From NCBI GenBank assembly GCA_965207915.1, contig OZ242304.1, positions 1,984,001 to 2,048,000 on the forward strand: a stretch of DNA of 64,000 nt, written 5' to 3'. The notes beneath the pieces were generated by a model. It ran no database searches. It had not been told where the DNA came from and saw nothing but the letters and a program-made list of their open reading frames with translations. The DNA comes from VXNJ01 sp009840625 (GTDB lineage Bacteria; Chloroflexota; UBA11872; VXNJ01). The translations under genes and the position numbers were made by a program. This document shows, piece by piece, positions 17,887 through 25,288 of this stretch (its first letter is position 1; each line of letters begins with the position of its first letter).

Positions 17887-19320
17887 CTACTGACCTTGTG
17901 CTAGTGAGAATCCGGGATTTCCGTCATAGGTGTAAAGGTTCGCCGCCGAGACGAAATCGATGCCGGCGGCGCCCAGGCGGGCGAGCAGCTGGGCTATTTC
18001 TTCGTGCGAGGCGGGATCGCGCTCAAAGCGGCAGCGCCAGTGTTCGGAGACTATGGCGTCGCTCGAATCACCCGGCCAGACCTTCAGGCCGCGGTTATCG
18101 ATAACCGTCAGTTCGAATCCCTGGCCGAGCGGCTTTACCCTGCCGGCCAGCTCGCTCGGCGCGGCGCCATCCCAGTCGACGAAGACATCGACTCCGACTA
18201 TCTTTTTGGCTGGCCGAGTTACTGCCGTGGCCGCGGCCACGGCGCCCTCCTCGGGATCTCCGAATTTGGAAGGGCCGAACCGCTGCGGACGGCTACCGAT
18301 CCGCTCGATGACCGCATCGGCGAATTCGCGGGTGCCGACCTTGCGCGAACTGCGCTCCTTCGAGTACATGTCGTAGGTGTGCACGCCGTCCTCGATGGTC
18401 GCCAGCCAGGCGTCGCGAACCCTTGCCGCCACCTGCCCCTGGCCGATGTGGACCAGCATCAGGATCGCGCCGTGCAGCAACCCCGAAGGGTTGGCCAGAT
18501 TCTGTCCGGCGCGGCGCGGTGCCGATCCGTGGATCGCCTCGAACATGGCGCATTCGGCCCCCACGTTGGCCGATCCGCCCAGACCGACGCTGCCGGCTAT
18601 CTGGGCCGCGATGTCGGAGAGGATGTCGCCGTAAAGGTTCGGGGTAACGATCACGTCGAATACTTCGGGCGTGTCGGCCAGCTTGGCCATGCCTATGTCG
18701 ACTATCCAGTGTTCGTTCTCGAACTCCGGGTATTCGGCGGCCACTTCGTCGAACACGCGATGGAAGAGGCCGTCGGACATCTTCATGATGTTGTCTTTGG
18801 TAAAGCAGGTCACCTTGCTGCGCCCGAACCGCCGGGCATATTCGAACGCGTAACGGCAGATTCGTTCGGACCCGGAGCGCGAGATCAGCTTCAGGGACTG
18901 CGTCACGCCGGCGGTGGGTCGATGTTCAATTCCGGCGTAGAGATCCTCCTCGTTCTCGCGGACGATCACCACGTCCATGCCGGGATGCTTGGTTGCGACG
19001 AAGGGGTCGTAGGCGACGGCCGGGCGGACGTTTGCGTAAAGACCGAGGGCTTTGCGGATCGTGACGTTCATGCTCTTGAAGCCGCCGCCCTGCGGAGTGG
19101 TTATCGGGGCTTTCAGGAAGACCTTGGTGCGCCGCAGCGATTCCCACGATCCGTCCTCGATTCCGGCGGTGAATCCGCGCAGGTAAACCGGCTCGCCGAC
19201 AACGATCTCTTCAATCTCGAGCCGGGCGCCGGCGGCATCTAATATGCGAAGCGTTGCGTCCATGATTTCGGGGCCGATACCGTCCCCGTGGGCAACCGTT
19301 ATCGGGACGTTGGATGACAA
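17887..19320 (-). CDS. icd: NADP-type isocitrate dehydrogenase (Thermus/Rickettsia-like long form)
   Basis: 477-aa member of the isocitrate/isopropylmalate dehydrogenase family. The segment G-D-G-I-G-P-E-I, the substrate-loop region F-K-S-M-N-V-T-I-R-K, the V-R-E-N-E-E-D-L-Y-A-G motif, the metal/substrate D-I-L-S-D block and the coenzyme loop (A-I-H-G-S-A-P-R) all indicate isocitrate dehydrogenase. The 130-residue C-terminal extension is characteristic of the Thermus-type long enzymes. Start TTG at 19320 with GGAG six bases upstream. It sits 17 bp behind lgt and abuts purE, forming lgt-icd-purE. Decarboxylates isocitrate to 2-oxoglutarate in the TCA cycle. Confidence 0.93.
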   Translation of the reverse strand: MSSNVPITVAHGDGIGPEIMDATLRILDAAGARLEIEEIVVGEPVYLRGFTAGIEDGSWESLRRTKVFLKAPITTPQGGGFKSMNVTIRKALGLYANVRPAVAYDPFVATKHPGMDVVIVRENEEDLYAGIEHRPTAGVTQSLKLISRSGSERICRYAFEYARRFGRSKVTCFTKDNIMKMSDGLFHRVFDEVAAEYPEFENEHWIVDIGMAKLADTPEVFDVIVTPNLYGDILSDIAAQIAGSVGLGGSANVGAECAMFEAIHGSAPRRAGQNLANPSGLLHGAILMLVHIGQGQVAARVRDAWLATIEDGVHTYDMYSKERSSRKVGTREFADAVIERIGSRPQRFGPSKFGDPEEGAVAAATAVTRPAKKIVGVDVFVDWDGAAPSELAGRVKPLGQGFELTVIDNRGLKVWPGDSSDAIVSEHWRCRFERDPASHEEIAQLLARLGAAGIDFVSAANLYTYDGNPGFSLAQGQ

Positions 19321-19337
19321 GCGCGGCTCCGTTGGGT

Positions 19338-20186
19338 CTAGTCGCTGGGATCAGGGTTTATGGGCGGAGCTTGTCCACGGGCGCGCCGCCAATGCATGGT
19401 CCGGGTGGACAGGCGCCCGGTCCAAAAGAGGAATAGCGCCAGCCCCGCGACCAATCCGATCGCGACTGCGATCCATTGCGCCTGGGAAAAGGGGCCGTAA
19501 AGCTCGTCCTGGCGCAGGAAAGTAATCAGGAATCGGAATAGCGAATAGGAAAACGCATAGAGTGCGAAGACCCGCCCGGACCCGCCCCAGCGGCTGATCG
19601 CAAATATCAGGACCGCCAGGATGAGGACGTCGGCGAGCAATTCATAGAGATGGGCCGGGTGGGCCGGGAACGTCGCGCCGGTCGCGTCGCGGGCGGCCAG
19701 GGTGGCCGGATTGGTGTAAAGAAAAGCCCAGGGTAGATCGGACGCGACGCGGGTGTGCTCGCCGTTGACCACGTTGGCCAGACGGCCGATGGCCTGGCCC
19801 AGGATCAGGCCCAGCGCGCCGACGTCGGCCACGGCCGGGATGTAGATCCCGTGTCGCCAGGCGGTGATCGCGCCCCCGGCCACCCCGCCGATGATTCCGC
19901 CCCAGATCGCGCCCCCGCCGCGCCAAATCTGCGGCGCCAATAGGGGGTCGGAAGCGTAGATCTCCGGCCATTTGTCGATCACGTGCAGCGCCCGGGTGCC
20001 CACGATTCCGGCGATGATCGCCCACAGCGCGATCGCGTCGACGTCGTCGACCGTGACCCCAACCGCGTGAGCGTAACGACGACAAATCCACCAACCGGCG
20101 GCAATTCCGGCCACGACGATCGGTCCGTAAAACCGCAGCGTAACCGGCCCCACCTCCAGGTAGGGACTCAATGGGATCTCGATCAA
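19338..20186 (-). CDS. lgt: Prolipoprotein diacylglyceryl transferase
   Basis: Lgt, the membrane enzyme that attaches diacylglycerol to the lipobox cysteine of prolipoproteins. Seven hydrophobic segments are visible, with the signature G-Q-A-I-G-R-L-A-N-V-V-N-G-E (around residue 140) and the late arginine region F-L-R-Q-D-E. The I-W-R-G-G-G-A-I-W-G-G segment has Trp where E. coli has His103; I recall this variant as common outside Proteobacteria. I place the start at TTG 20186 (M-I-E-I-P-L-S-P). The frame stays open to a TTG at 20279 but that part overlaps the upstream gene and lacks family resemblance. The start is therefore uncertain. Confidence 0.9.
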   Translation of the reverse strand: MIEIPLSPYLEVGPVTLRFYGPIVVAGIAAGWWICRRYAHAVGVTVDDVDAIALWAIIAGIVGTRALHVIDKWPEIYASDPLLAPQIWRGGGAIWGGIIGGVAGGAITAWRHGIYIPAVADVGALGLILGQAIGRLANVVNGEHTRVASDLPWAFLYTNPATLAARDATGATFPAHPAHLYELLADVLILAVLIFAISRWGGSGRVFALYAFSYSLFRFLITFLRQDELYGPFSQAQWIAVAIGLVAGLALFLFWTGRLSTRTMHWRRARGQAPPINPDPSD

Positions 20187-20253
20187 ACCGAAGATAAAGC
20201 GGTGTTCTCCCGCGTGCGCATGATGGCGGGTGCCTTGCGGGCCGTCGCAGGGA

Positions 20254-21354
20254 CTATGGCCCGCACAGATTTTGCCCAATGACAGCTCCCGGCGGGCGTC
20301 GATCTCCGGTCTCCGCGTAACCGGTCAATTCGACGAACCCTCGCCCCACCGGCTGGCCGGCCTGCCGGGCTTGGACCGATCCCTCCCAGTAGATCGTGCC
20401 GGTGCTGGCGCTCGTGTCCAGCTCCTGGTCCGGGATGGTCGGAATCAGATCCAGGTTCAATCCCGCCGAAGGGACTCTCAGGTTCCAGCGGGCCGGGTAA
20501 TCGGCGCCCGAACGCGGGCTGCGCCAGTCCGCCAGAACCTGGATTTCGATCGCCGTCGCGTCCAGATGCGCGGCGGCGCCCGTGCCGCCGACCAGGGTGC
20601 CATAGACCGTCGTCTCATCCCCGTCGGCGTCACGCAGGACCGTCGCCATCAATTCGCGGCCGTCGTCCAGCTGCAGCGAAAACCAGTCCCAGCCACCTTG
20701 CCCGGTCACCAGGAAATCGCCCCACTGGTGGTCGAACCAGGCTTGCCCGGTTACGCTGCGTTCGGCCCCGCCGACGGTGAGCTTCCCTTCGACCGCAAGC
20801 CGGGTATGCGAGTAGTAATACGACCATCCGGCGGCGCCGAAGTCGATTACGCCTCCCTCACCGTGCAGCACCGGCGGCTTGGTCGGCCGCAGCATCAGAT
20901 CGAAGCCGAATAAGTCGTCGCCGGCCGCGATCGAGAAATCGTTCTCCCCTACTCCGAGGGTCCACCCGCCCACGCAGAGCCAGTCGCCGCGGTTGGCGGC
21001 GCCGTGCACGTTCGAGGTCCGCTCCGCGTAGCGGAAGCTGCCCGGGTTCGGGTCTGAGATCGCAACGTGGGCGGCGAAGCTGGAGCCCAGGCTTTGGCGG
21101 TTGGCGGCGAAGATCACGAATTCGAACCCGAACCAGATTCCTTCGCGGTCCTGCAGATGGCCCGTGAAGTACCACCATTCGGACAGGTCCTGATGGGACC
21201 GATGGTCGCGCGGCAGTTCGATCGGCGGGAGGCCGGCTATTTCCACTGGCGCCGGCGCGGCCGGGTCCGGCAGCGGGGTAAGGGATTGGGCGCAGCCGGC
21301 CAGCAGCAGGCCGATTATTAATCCCGGCAGGGCGTTTGGCGGCGCGGCCCTCAT
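20254..21354 (-). CDS. CrtC/AttH-like secreted lipoprotein (lipocalin-like hydrolase fold)
   Basis: 366-aa protein resembling the AttH/CrtC-type carotenoid hydratase-like family: a W-W-Y-F-T-G-H-L motif near residue 58, a W-F-D-H-Q-W-G motif near 205 and alternating beta-strand pattern throughout. The ATG at 21354 overlaps the MMPL stop (ATGA). It gives a lipoprotein signal with lipobox L-L-A-G-C (Cys about 20), followed by a Pro/Ala linker, so the protein is likely anchored outside the membrane. Coupling to the MMPL transporter suggests lipid or isoprenoid handling, which is an inference; enzymatic activity cannot be claimed. Confidence 0.78.
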   Translation of the reverse strand: MRAAPPNALPGLIIGLLLAGCAQSLTPLPDPAAPAPVEIAGLPPIELPRDHRSHQDLSEWWYFTGHLQDREGIWFGFEFVIFAANRQSLGSSFAAHVAISDPNPGSFRYAERTSNVHGAANRGDWLCVGGWTLGVGENDFSIAAGDDLFGFDLMLRPTKPPVLHGEGGVIDFGAAGWSYYYSHTRLAVEGKLTVGGAERSVTGQAWFDHQWGDFLVTGQGGWDWFSLQLDDGRELMATVLRDADGDETTVYGTLVGGTGAAAHLDATAIEIQVLADWRSPRSGADYPARWNLRVPSAGLNLDLIPTIPDQELDTSASTGTIYWEGSVQARQAGQPVGRGFVELTGYAETGDRRPPGAVIGQNLCGP

Positions 21355-23540
21355 CGGGGCTGCAAACGATACGCCCGAACGGGCATCCACCAGTTCCAGG
21401 CACCGGCCAACTTCATTGCCGCCGGCGCCAGCAGGGAGCGAACTATCGCCGCGTCGGTGGCTATCGCGATCGCTCCGGCGACTCCCAGCGCCTTAACGGT
21501 CACCACCTCGGCGCTGGCGAAGGCCAGGCCAACCACGATCACAACCAGCGCCCCGGAGGTGATCACCCGCCCGGAGGCCTGCAACCCGTTGGCGACCGCC
21601 GCCTCAACGTTGCCTGATTCGAGCCAGTTTTCCTGCACCTGGGCCAGCAGGAACACCTCATAGTCCATGCTGAGGCCAAACAGCATCGCAAACAGGATCA
21701 CCGGCAGGGTGGCATCGATGTAGCCGAGCGGCTCGAACCCCAGCAGCGGCGCAAGCCAGCCGAATTGGAAGATGAGCACTACCGCGCCAAAGCTGGTCGT
21801 TAGCGAGAGCAGGTTGAGCGCGACCGCTTTGAGCGGCAGTATCAGCGAATGGAACATGCCCGCCAGCAGGACCAGAGTGGCCAGCAGGATGACCCCGATC
21901 ACAATCGGAAAGGTCCCGTAAACGGCGTCGACGAAATCCGTGTAGTTGGCCGACCCGCCGCCCAGCTGTCCCTGCAACTCCAGGCCGGCAACCCGGTCCC
22001 GGATCGCATAGACCAGTTCGCGGCCGGCGGCGCTATTGCCTGCAACTGAAGGCGTGATTCCAATCAACGCCAGGTTGCCGCTGGTGGAAACCTGGGCAGC
22101 GGCGCGGGCGATCGGATCGGATGCGGCGGGACCGTCGGAGTAAAGCAGGCGATATTGATCCAGGGTTATGCGCGGATCGATGCTCACGATCCCGCTGGTT
22201 TTCGCCACCCGCGGGTCGGCTTCGAGCGATCGGACCAGCCGCAGCTGCTTTTCGAGGGCGGCGTCGCTGAAGGGGCCGTCTTCGAATTCCAAGACTAGAA
22301 AGAGCTGCGCCAGCTGGCCGGGACCGTATTCGGATTCGAGCAGCTCGAACGCCTGCCGGGCATCGGCGCGCTGGGGCAGGACGCGCGCGTCGGGCAGGGT
22401 GATGCGAGCTTCGGAGAGCGGTATCACGAATGCCAGTAGGACCATTGCAACCGGCACGAAGACCCTTATCGGGTGCTTCATGACCGCGCGGGCGGTGCGG
22501 GCCCAGAATCGGCCCCCGCCGAATAGACGCGGCAGGATCCGGAAACGGTTGATCGACGGCCCCAATATCGCCAGAACCGCCGGGGCCAGCGTCAACGCGC
22601 AAAGCGCCGCGACGGCGGTCACCATGGCGCCGACGATTCCGATCGAGCGCAGGAACTGGAATTCGAACATCGTCAAAGCGGTCAGGCCGATGATGACCGC
22701 CGTCGCCGAGAAGGCGATCGTCTTGCCCATCGAGGCGCTGGTCGCCACGACCGCCGCCCGGGGGCCGGCGCGGCGCAATTCGCGCCGGTACCGTGAGACC
22801 AGGAAGAGCGAATAGTCCACGCCCAGACCGAGTCCCAGCAGGGTGGCGATGTTGAGCGCGAAGATGGAAATCTCGACCGCGCCGGCAACCATCCAGACAA
22901 GTGCCAGGCCCACCCCCACCGAAATCGCGCCCATGACCAGCGGCAGGGCGGCGGCGGTCAGGCTTCCGAATACCGCCAGTAGGACCAGCAGCAGAAACGG
23001 AACCCCGAGCAATTCGGCCCGTTGCAAATCGGACTTGGTGAACTGCTCGATATCGTGGTAGTAGGCGGCCGGACCGGCCAGTCGCACCTCCAGCCAGGAA
23101 CCGGCAATGGCGGTATTGACCGGCCCCGTCAGCGCGTGGGCCCGGGCGGTCTGCAAATCGGTAGTCACGTGCAGGAAGACGGTCTTCCCCGAATCGGCGC
23201 GCTGGAAGCCGGCCTCGCCCAAGGCCTGGACCGCGGCGACGCCCTCGACCGCCAGGACCGCGGTGCGCAGCCGCTCGATTTCGGCGAGGGCCGCGGGCGA
23301 ATCGATTCGCCCATCGGAGTCGTGAATGATCAGCGTGAGCACCGGCAAGGGTTGCTCGAACGCGGCGGCGTACCGCTCGTAGGCCTGTGCGACTTCCAGG
23401 TCGGGGGAACTGAATCCCCCGGCTACGAGCCGTTCGGGTACCTGGACCGCGAACACCGACCCGACTCCGGCCAGCAGCAACCAGCCGAAAACCACCGCCC
23501 AGCGCCACCGCACCACCACCCGGCCCAGGGATACAAACAC
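21351..23540 (-). CDS. MMPL/RND-superfamily membrane transporter
   Basis: 729-aa transporter of the MMPL family (lipid or hydrophobic compound export in actinobacteria and relatives). It shows the internal two-fold repeat: an N-terminal helix, an external domain, five helices containing G-L-G-V-D-Y-S-L-F-L-V-S-R-Y, then a second helix/external domain and five helices containing G-L-S-M-D-Y-E-V-F-L. The paired Asp-Tyr motifs are those implicated in proton coupling in MMPL proteins. Start GTG at 23540, with a weak ribosome site. It is the first gene of a leftward run into the CrtC-like lipoprotein and perhaps lgt-icd-purE. Confidence 0.9.
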   Translation of the reverse strand: MFVSLGRVVVRWRWAVVFGWLLLAGVGSVFAVQVPERLVAGGFSSPDLEVAQAYERYAAAFEQPLPVLTLIIHDSDGRIDSPAALAEIERLRTAVLAVEGVAAVQALGEAGFQRADSGKTVFLHVTTDLQTARAHALTGPVNTAIAGSWLEVRLAGPAAYYHDIEQFTKSDLQRAELLGVPFLLLVLLAVFGSLTAAALPLVMGAISVGVGLALVWMVAGAVEISIFALNIATLLGLGLGVDYSLFLVSRYRRELRRAGPRAAVVATSASMGKTIAFSATAVIIGLTALTMFEFQFLRSIGIVGAMVTAVAALCALTLAPAVLAILGPSINRFRILPRLFGGGRFWARTARAVMKHPIRVFVPVAMVLLAFVIPLSEARITLPDARVLPQRADARQAFELLESEYGPGQLAQLFLVLEFEDGPFSDAALEKQLRLVRSLEADPRVAKTSGIVSIDPRITLDQYRLLYSDGPAASDPIARAAAQVSTSGNLALIGITPSVAGNSAAGRELVYAIRDRVAGLELQGQLGGGSANYTDFVDAVYGTFPIVIGVILLATLVLLAGMFHSLILPLKAVALNLLSLTTSFGAVVLIFQFGWLAPLLGFEPLGYIDATLPVILFAMLFGLSMDYEVFLLAQVQENWLESGNVEAAVANGLQASGRVITSGALVVIVVGLAFASAEVVTVKALGVAGAIAIATDAAIVRSLLAPAAMKLAGAWNWWMPVRAYRLQPR

Positions 23541-23631
23541 TAGGCGCCATCGTCCGGGTTCGATCTAATTTTTTAATTATGGGTGTTTTTGGGCATCCTG
23601 ATATTGCGGGCGAAGAAATGGAGTGCATGCC

Positions 23632-24561
23632 TTGACGCGCATCGCGATTGCCGGCGGTACCGGCATGCTGGGTCGGGCGGTTTCGGCGGTGCTGGAGGAA
23701 AAGGGCCACTCACTTGTGCTGCTTTCGCGCCGGGCTCAAATCGCCCCTGGCTACGAGCAGGTCGTCCAATGGGACCCGGTTACGAGGCCGGCGCCGGCCG
23801 AGGCCCTCTCCGGGGTCCAGGCCGTCATAAACCTGGCCGGTGAGCCCGTATCCGGACGCTGGACGTCGGCCAAGCGCGAACGCATCAGGACGAGCCGGGT
23901 TCGAGGAACGACGAATCTGGTGCGCGGCATGCTCGATGCTCGGCCGGGACCGCAACTGCTGATATCGACCAGCGCGATCGGGTACTACGGCCCACGCGGC
24001 GACCAGGTCCTCAACGAACGCGCCTCGAGCGGCGACAGCTACCTGGCCCAGGTCGCCCGCGAGTGGGAAGCTGCGGCCGAGCAGTTCGCCACCGCCGGCA
24101 ATCGCCTGGTTACCATGCGGCTCGGAATCGTCCTGGGCCACGGCGGGGCTCTAAAGCAAATGCTGCCGCTGGCGCGCCTCGGCCTCGGCGGACCGCTGGG
24201 CAGCGGCCGGCAATGGTGGTCATGGATTCACATCGCCGATGTGTGTCGGTTTGTGGTCGGGGCAATTGAGGATCTCGAATGCACCGGAACCTACAACCTG
24301 ACTGCCCCAGAACCGGTTCGGCAGAGGGAATTTGCGCAAACTCTGGGACGCGTTCTGGGTCGCCCGGCGGTTCTGCCGGCGCCGGCGTTCGGCCTGCGCC
24401 TATTGCTCGGCGGTTTCTCGACTGAACTGCTCGACAGCAAGCGGGTAATCCCGGAACGCCTCCAGAACTCCGGTTGGCGGTTCGCGCACCCCGATCTGTA
24501 CACGGCACTCAAGGGCCTTATCCTGCGCAGGCGATCCGACGGGCCGCCTGCTAGCGTATGA
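23632..24561 (+). CDS. TIGR01777/YfcH-type nucleoside-diphosphate-sugar epimerase-like SDR
   Basis: 309-aa extended short-chain dehydrogenase-like protein of the YfcH/TIGR01777 group. Cofactor motif A-G-G-T-G-M-L-G-R at residues 6-14, the group motif N-L-A-G-E-P-V near residue 67, S-T-S-A-I-G-Y-Y-G, and a late W-S-W-I-H-I-A-D segment are all present. Start at TTG 23632 is preferred because GGAG lies eight bases upstream; a GTG at 23623 is also in frame but overlaps that site. The biochemical role of this group is not established. It is divergent from the MMPL gene. Confidence 0.87.
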   Translation: MTRIAIAGGTGMLGRAVSAVLEEKGHSLVLLSRRAQIAPGYEQVVQWDPVTRPAPAEALSGVQAVINLAGEPVSGRWTSAKRERIRTSRVRGTTNLVRGMLDARPGPQLLISTSAIGYYGPRGDQVLNERASSGDSYLAQVAREWEAAAEQFATAGNRLVTMRLGIVLGHGGALKQMLPLARLGLGGPLGSGRQWWSWIHIADVCRFVVGAIEDLECTGTYNLTAPEPVRQREFAQTLGRVLGRPAVLPAPAFGLRLLLGGFSTELLDSKRVIPERLQNSGWRFAHPDLYTALKGLILRRRSDGPPASV

Positions 24562-24621
24562 AAAACATGGGCGCCCAAGGCCAGGGCGCGACTCCCTCCT
24601 GCCTGATTCCGGACCCAAATC

Positions 24622-25278
24622 TTGTCCAATTTCGCCGCCACTCTTAGCCGCTCGCGCGGACTGGTCTTGGCCGCCGCCGGGGTTGTTGCCGCCGCCGCAA
24701 TCGTGCTGATCGGCATCGGCATCGGCGCCCAGCAAGCGGAAGTCGCCGCTCCCGAACCGGCGGGCGCTCCGCCGCCGCCGATTACGGTCACCCTCCAGGA
24801 TCGGGGTCCCGCGCCCGAGTTTTCGGGTATCGGAGCCTGGATGAATGGCGAGAAAACAACGATCGCGGGCCTGCGCGGCCAGGTTGTCCTGATCGACTTT
24901 TGGACACTGGGCTGCATCAATTGCCGCCGCACCCTTCCCTATGTGCGGCAGTGGCACGACCGCTACGCGGCCCACGGGCTCAAGGTAATCGGCGTGCACA
25001 CGCCGGAATTTGCCTACGAAAAGGACCAGGAGCGGGTCCGCCAGGCGATGGCCGAATTGGGCGTGACCTGGACAGTTGCGATCGACAACCAAAAAGGCAC
25101 ATGGTACGCCTGGCGCAACCGCTGGTGGCCGCGCAAGTACCTGATTGACGCCGCCGGCACCCTGCGCTACGACCGCATCGGCGAGGGCGCCTACGAGCAG
25201 ACCGAGCATGCGATCCGGCTTCTCCTGGAGGAGAACGGCGCCGACCTGAGCGCCGTGCCATTCGGCGCTCGTCTCTAG
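24622..25278 (+). CDS. Membrane-anchored TlpA-like thioredoxin
   Basis: 218-aa thiol-disulfide protein. An N-terminal hydrophobic segment (about residues 12-35) anchors or exports it, and an Ala/Pro linker leads to a thioredoxin fold with the active site C-I-N-C in the context F-W-T-L-G-C-I-N-C-R-R-T-L-P. This context resembles the thioredoxin-like C-terminal part of DipZ-type proteins and other extracytoplasmic reductases. A late P-R-K-Y-L-I-D strand provides the usual cis-Pro-like position. Start is TTG at 24622. No cytochrome c biogenesis gene is adjacent, so the target is unknown. Confidence 0.87.
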   Translation: MSNFAATLSRSRGLVLAAAGVVAAAAIVLIGIGIGAQQAEVAAPEPAGAPPPPITVTLQDRGPAPEFSGIGAWMNGEKTTIAGLRGQVVLIDFWTLGCINCRRTLPYVRQWHDRYAAHGLKVIGVHTPEFAYEKDQERVRQAMAELGVTWTVAIDNQKGTWYAWRNRWWPRKYLIDAAGTLRYDRIGEGAYEQTEHAIRLLLEENGADLSAVPFGARL

Positions 25279-25288
25279 GCGGTGGCGC

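Noticed and set aside
18108..18125. GTTCGAATCC-like T-loop string suggesting a tRNA
   Set aside because: It lies inside icd and no acceptor stem or anticodon arm can be built around it.
22033..23709. 558-codon frame on the same strand as the MMPL gene but shifted
   Set aside because: It is Arg/Gly/Pro-rich and lacks membrane segments, while the MMPL frame has the full family pattern.
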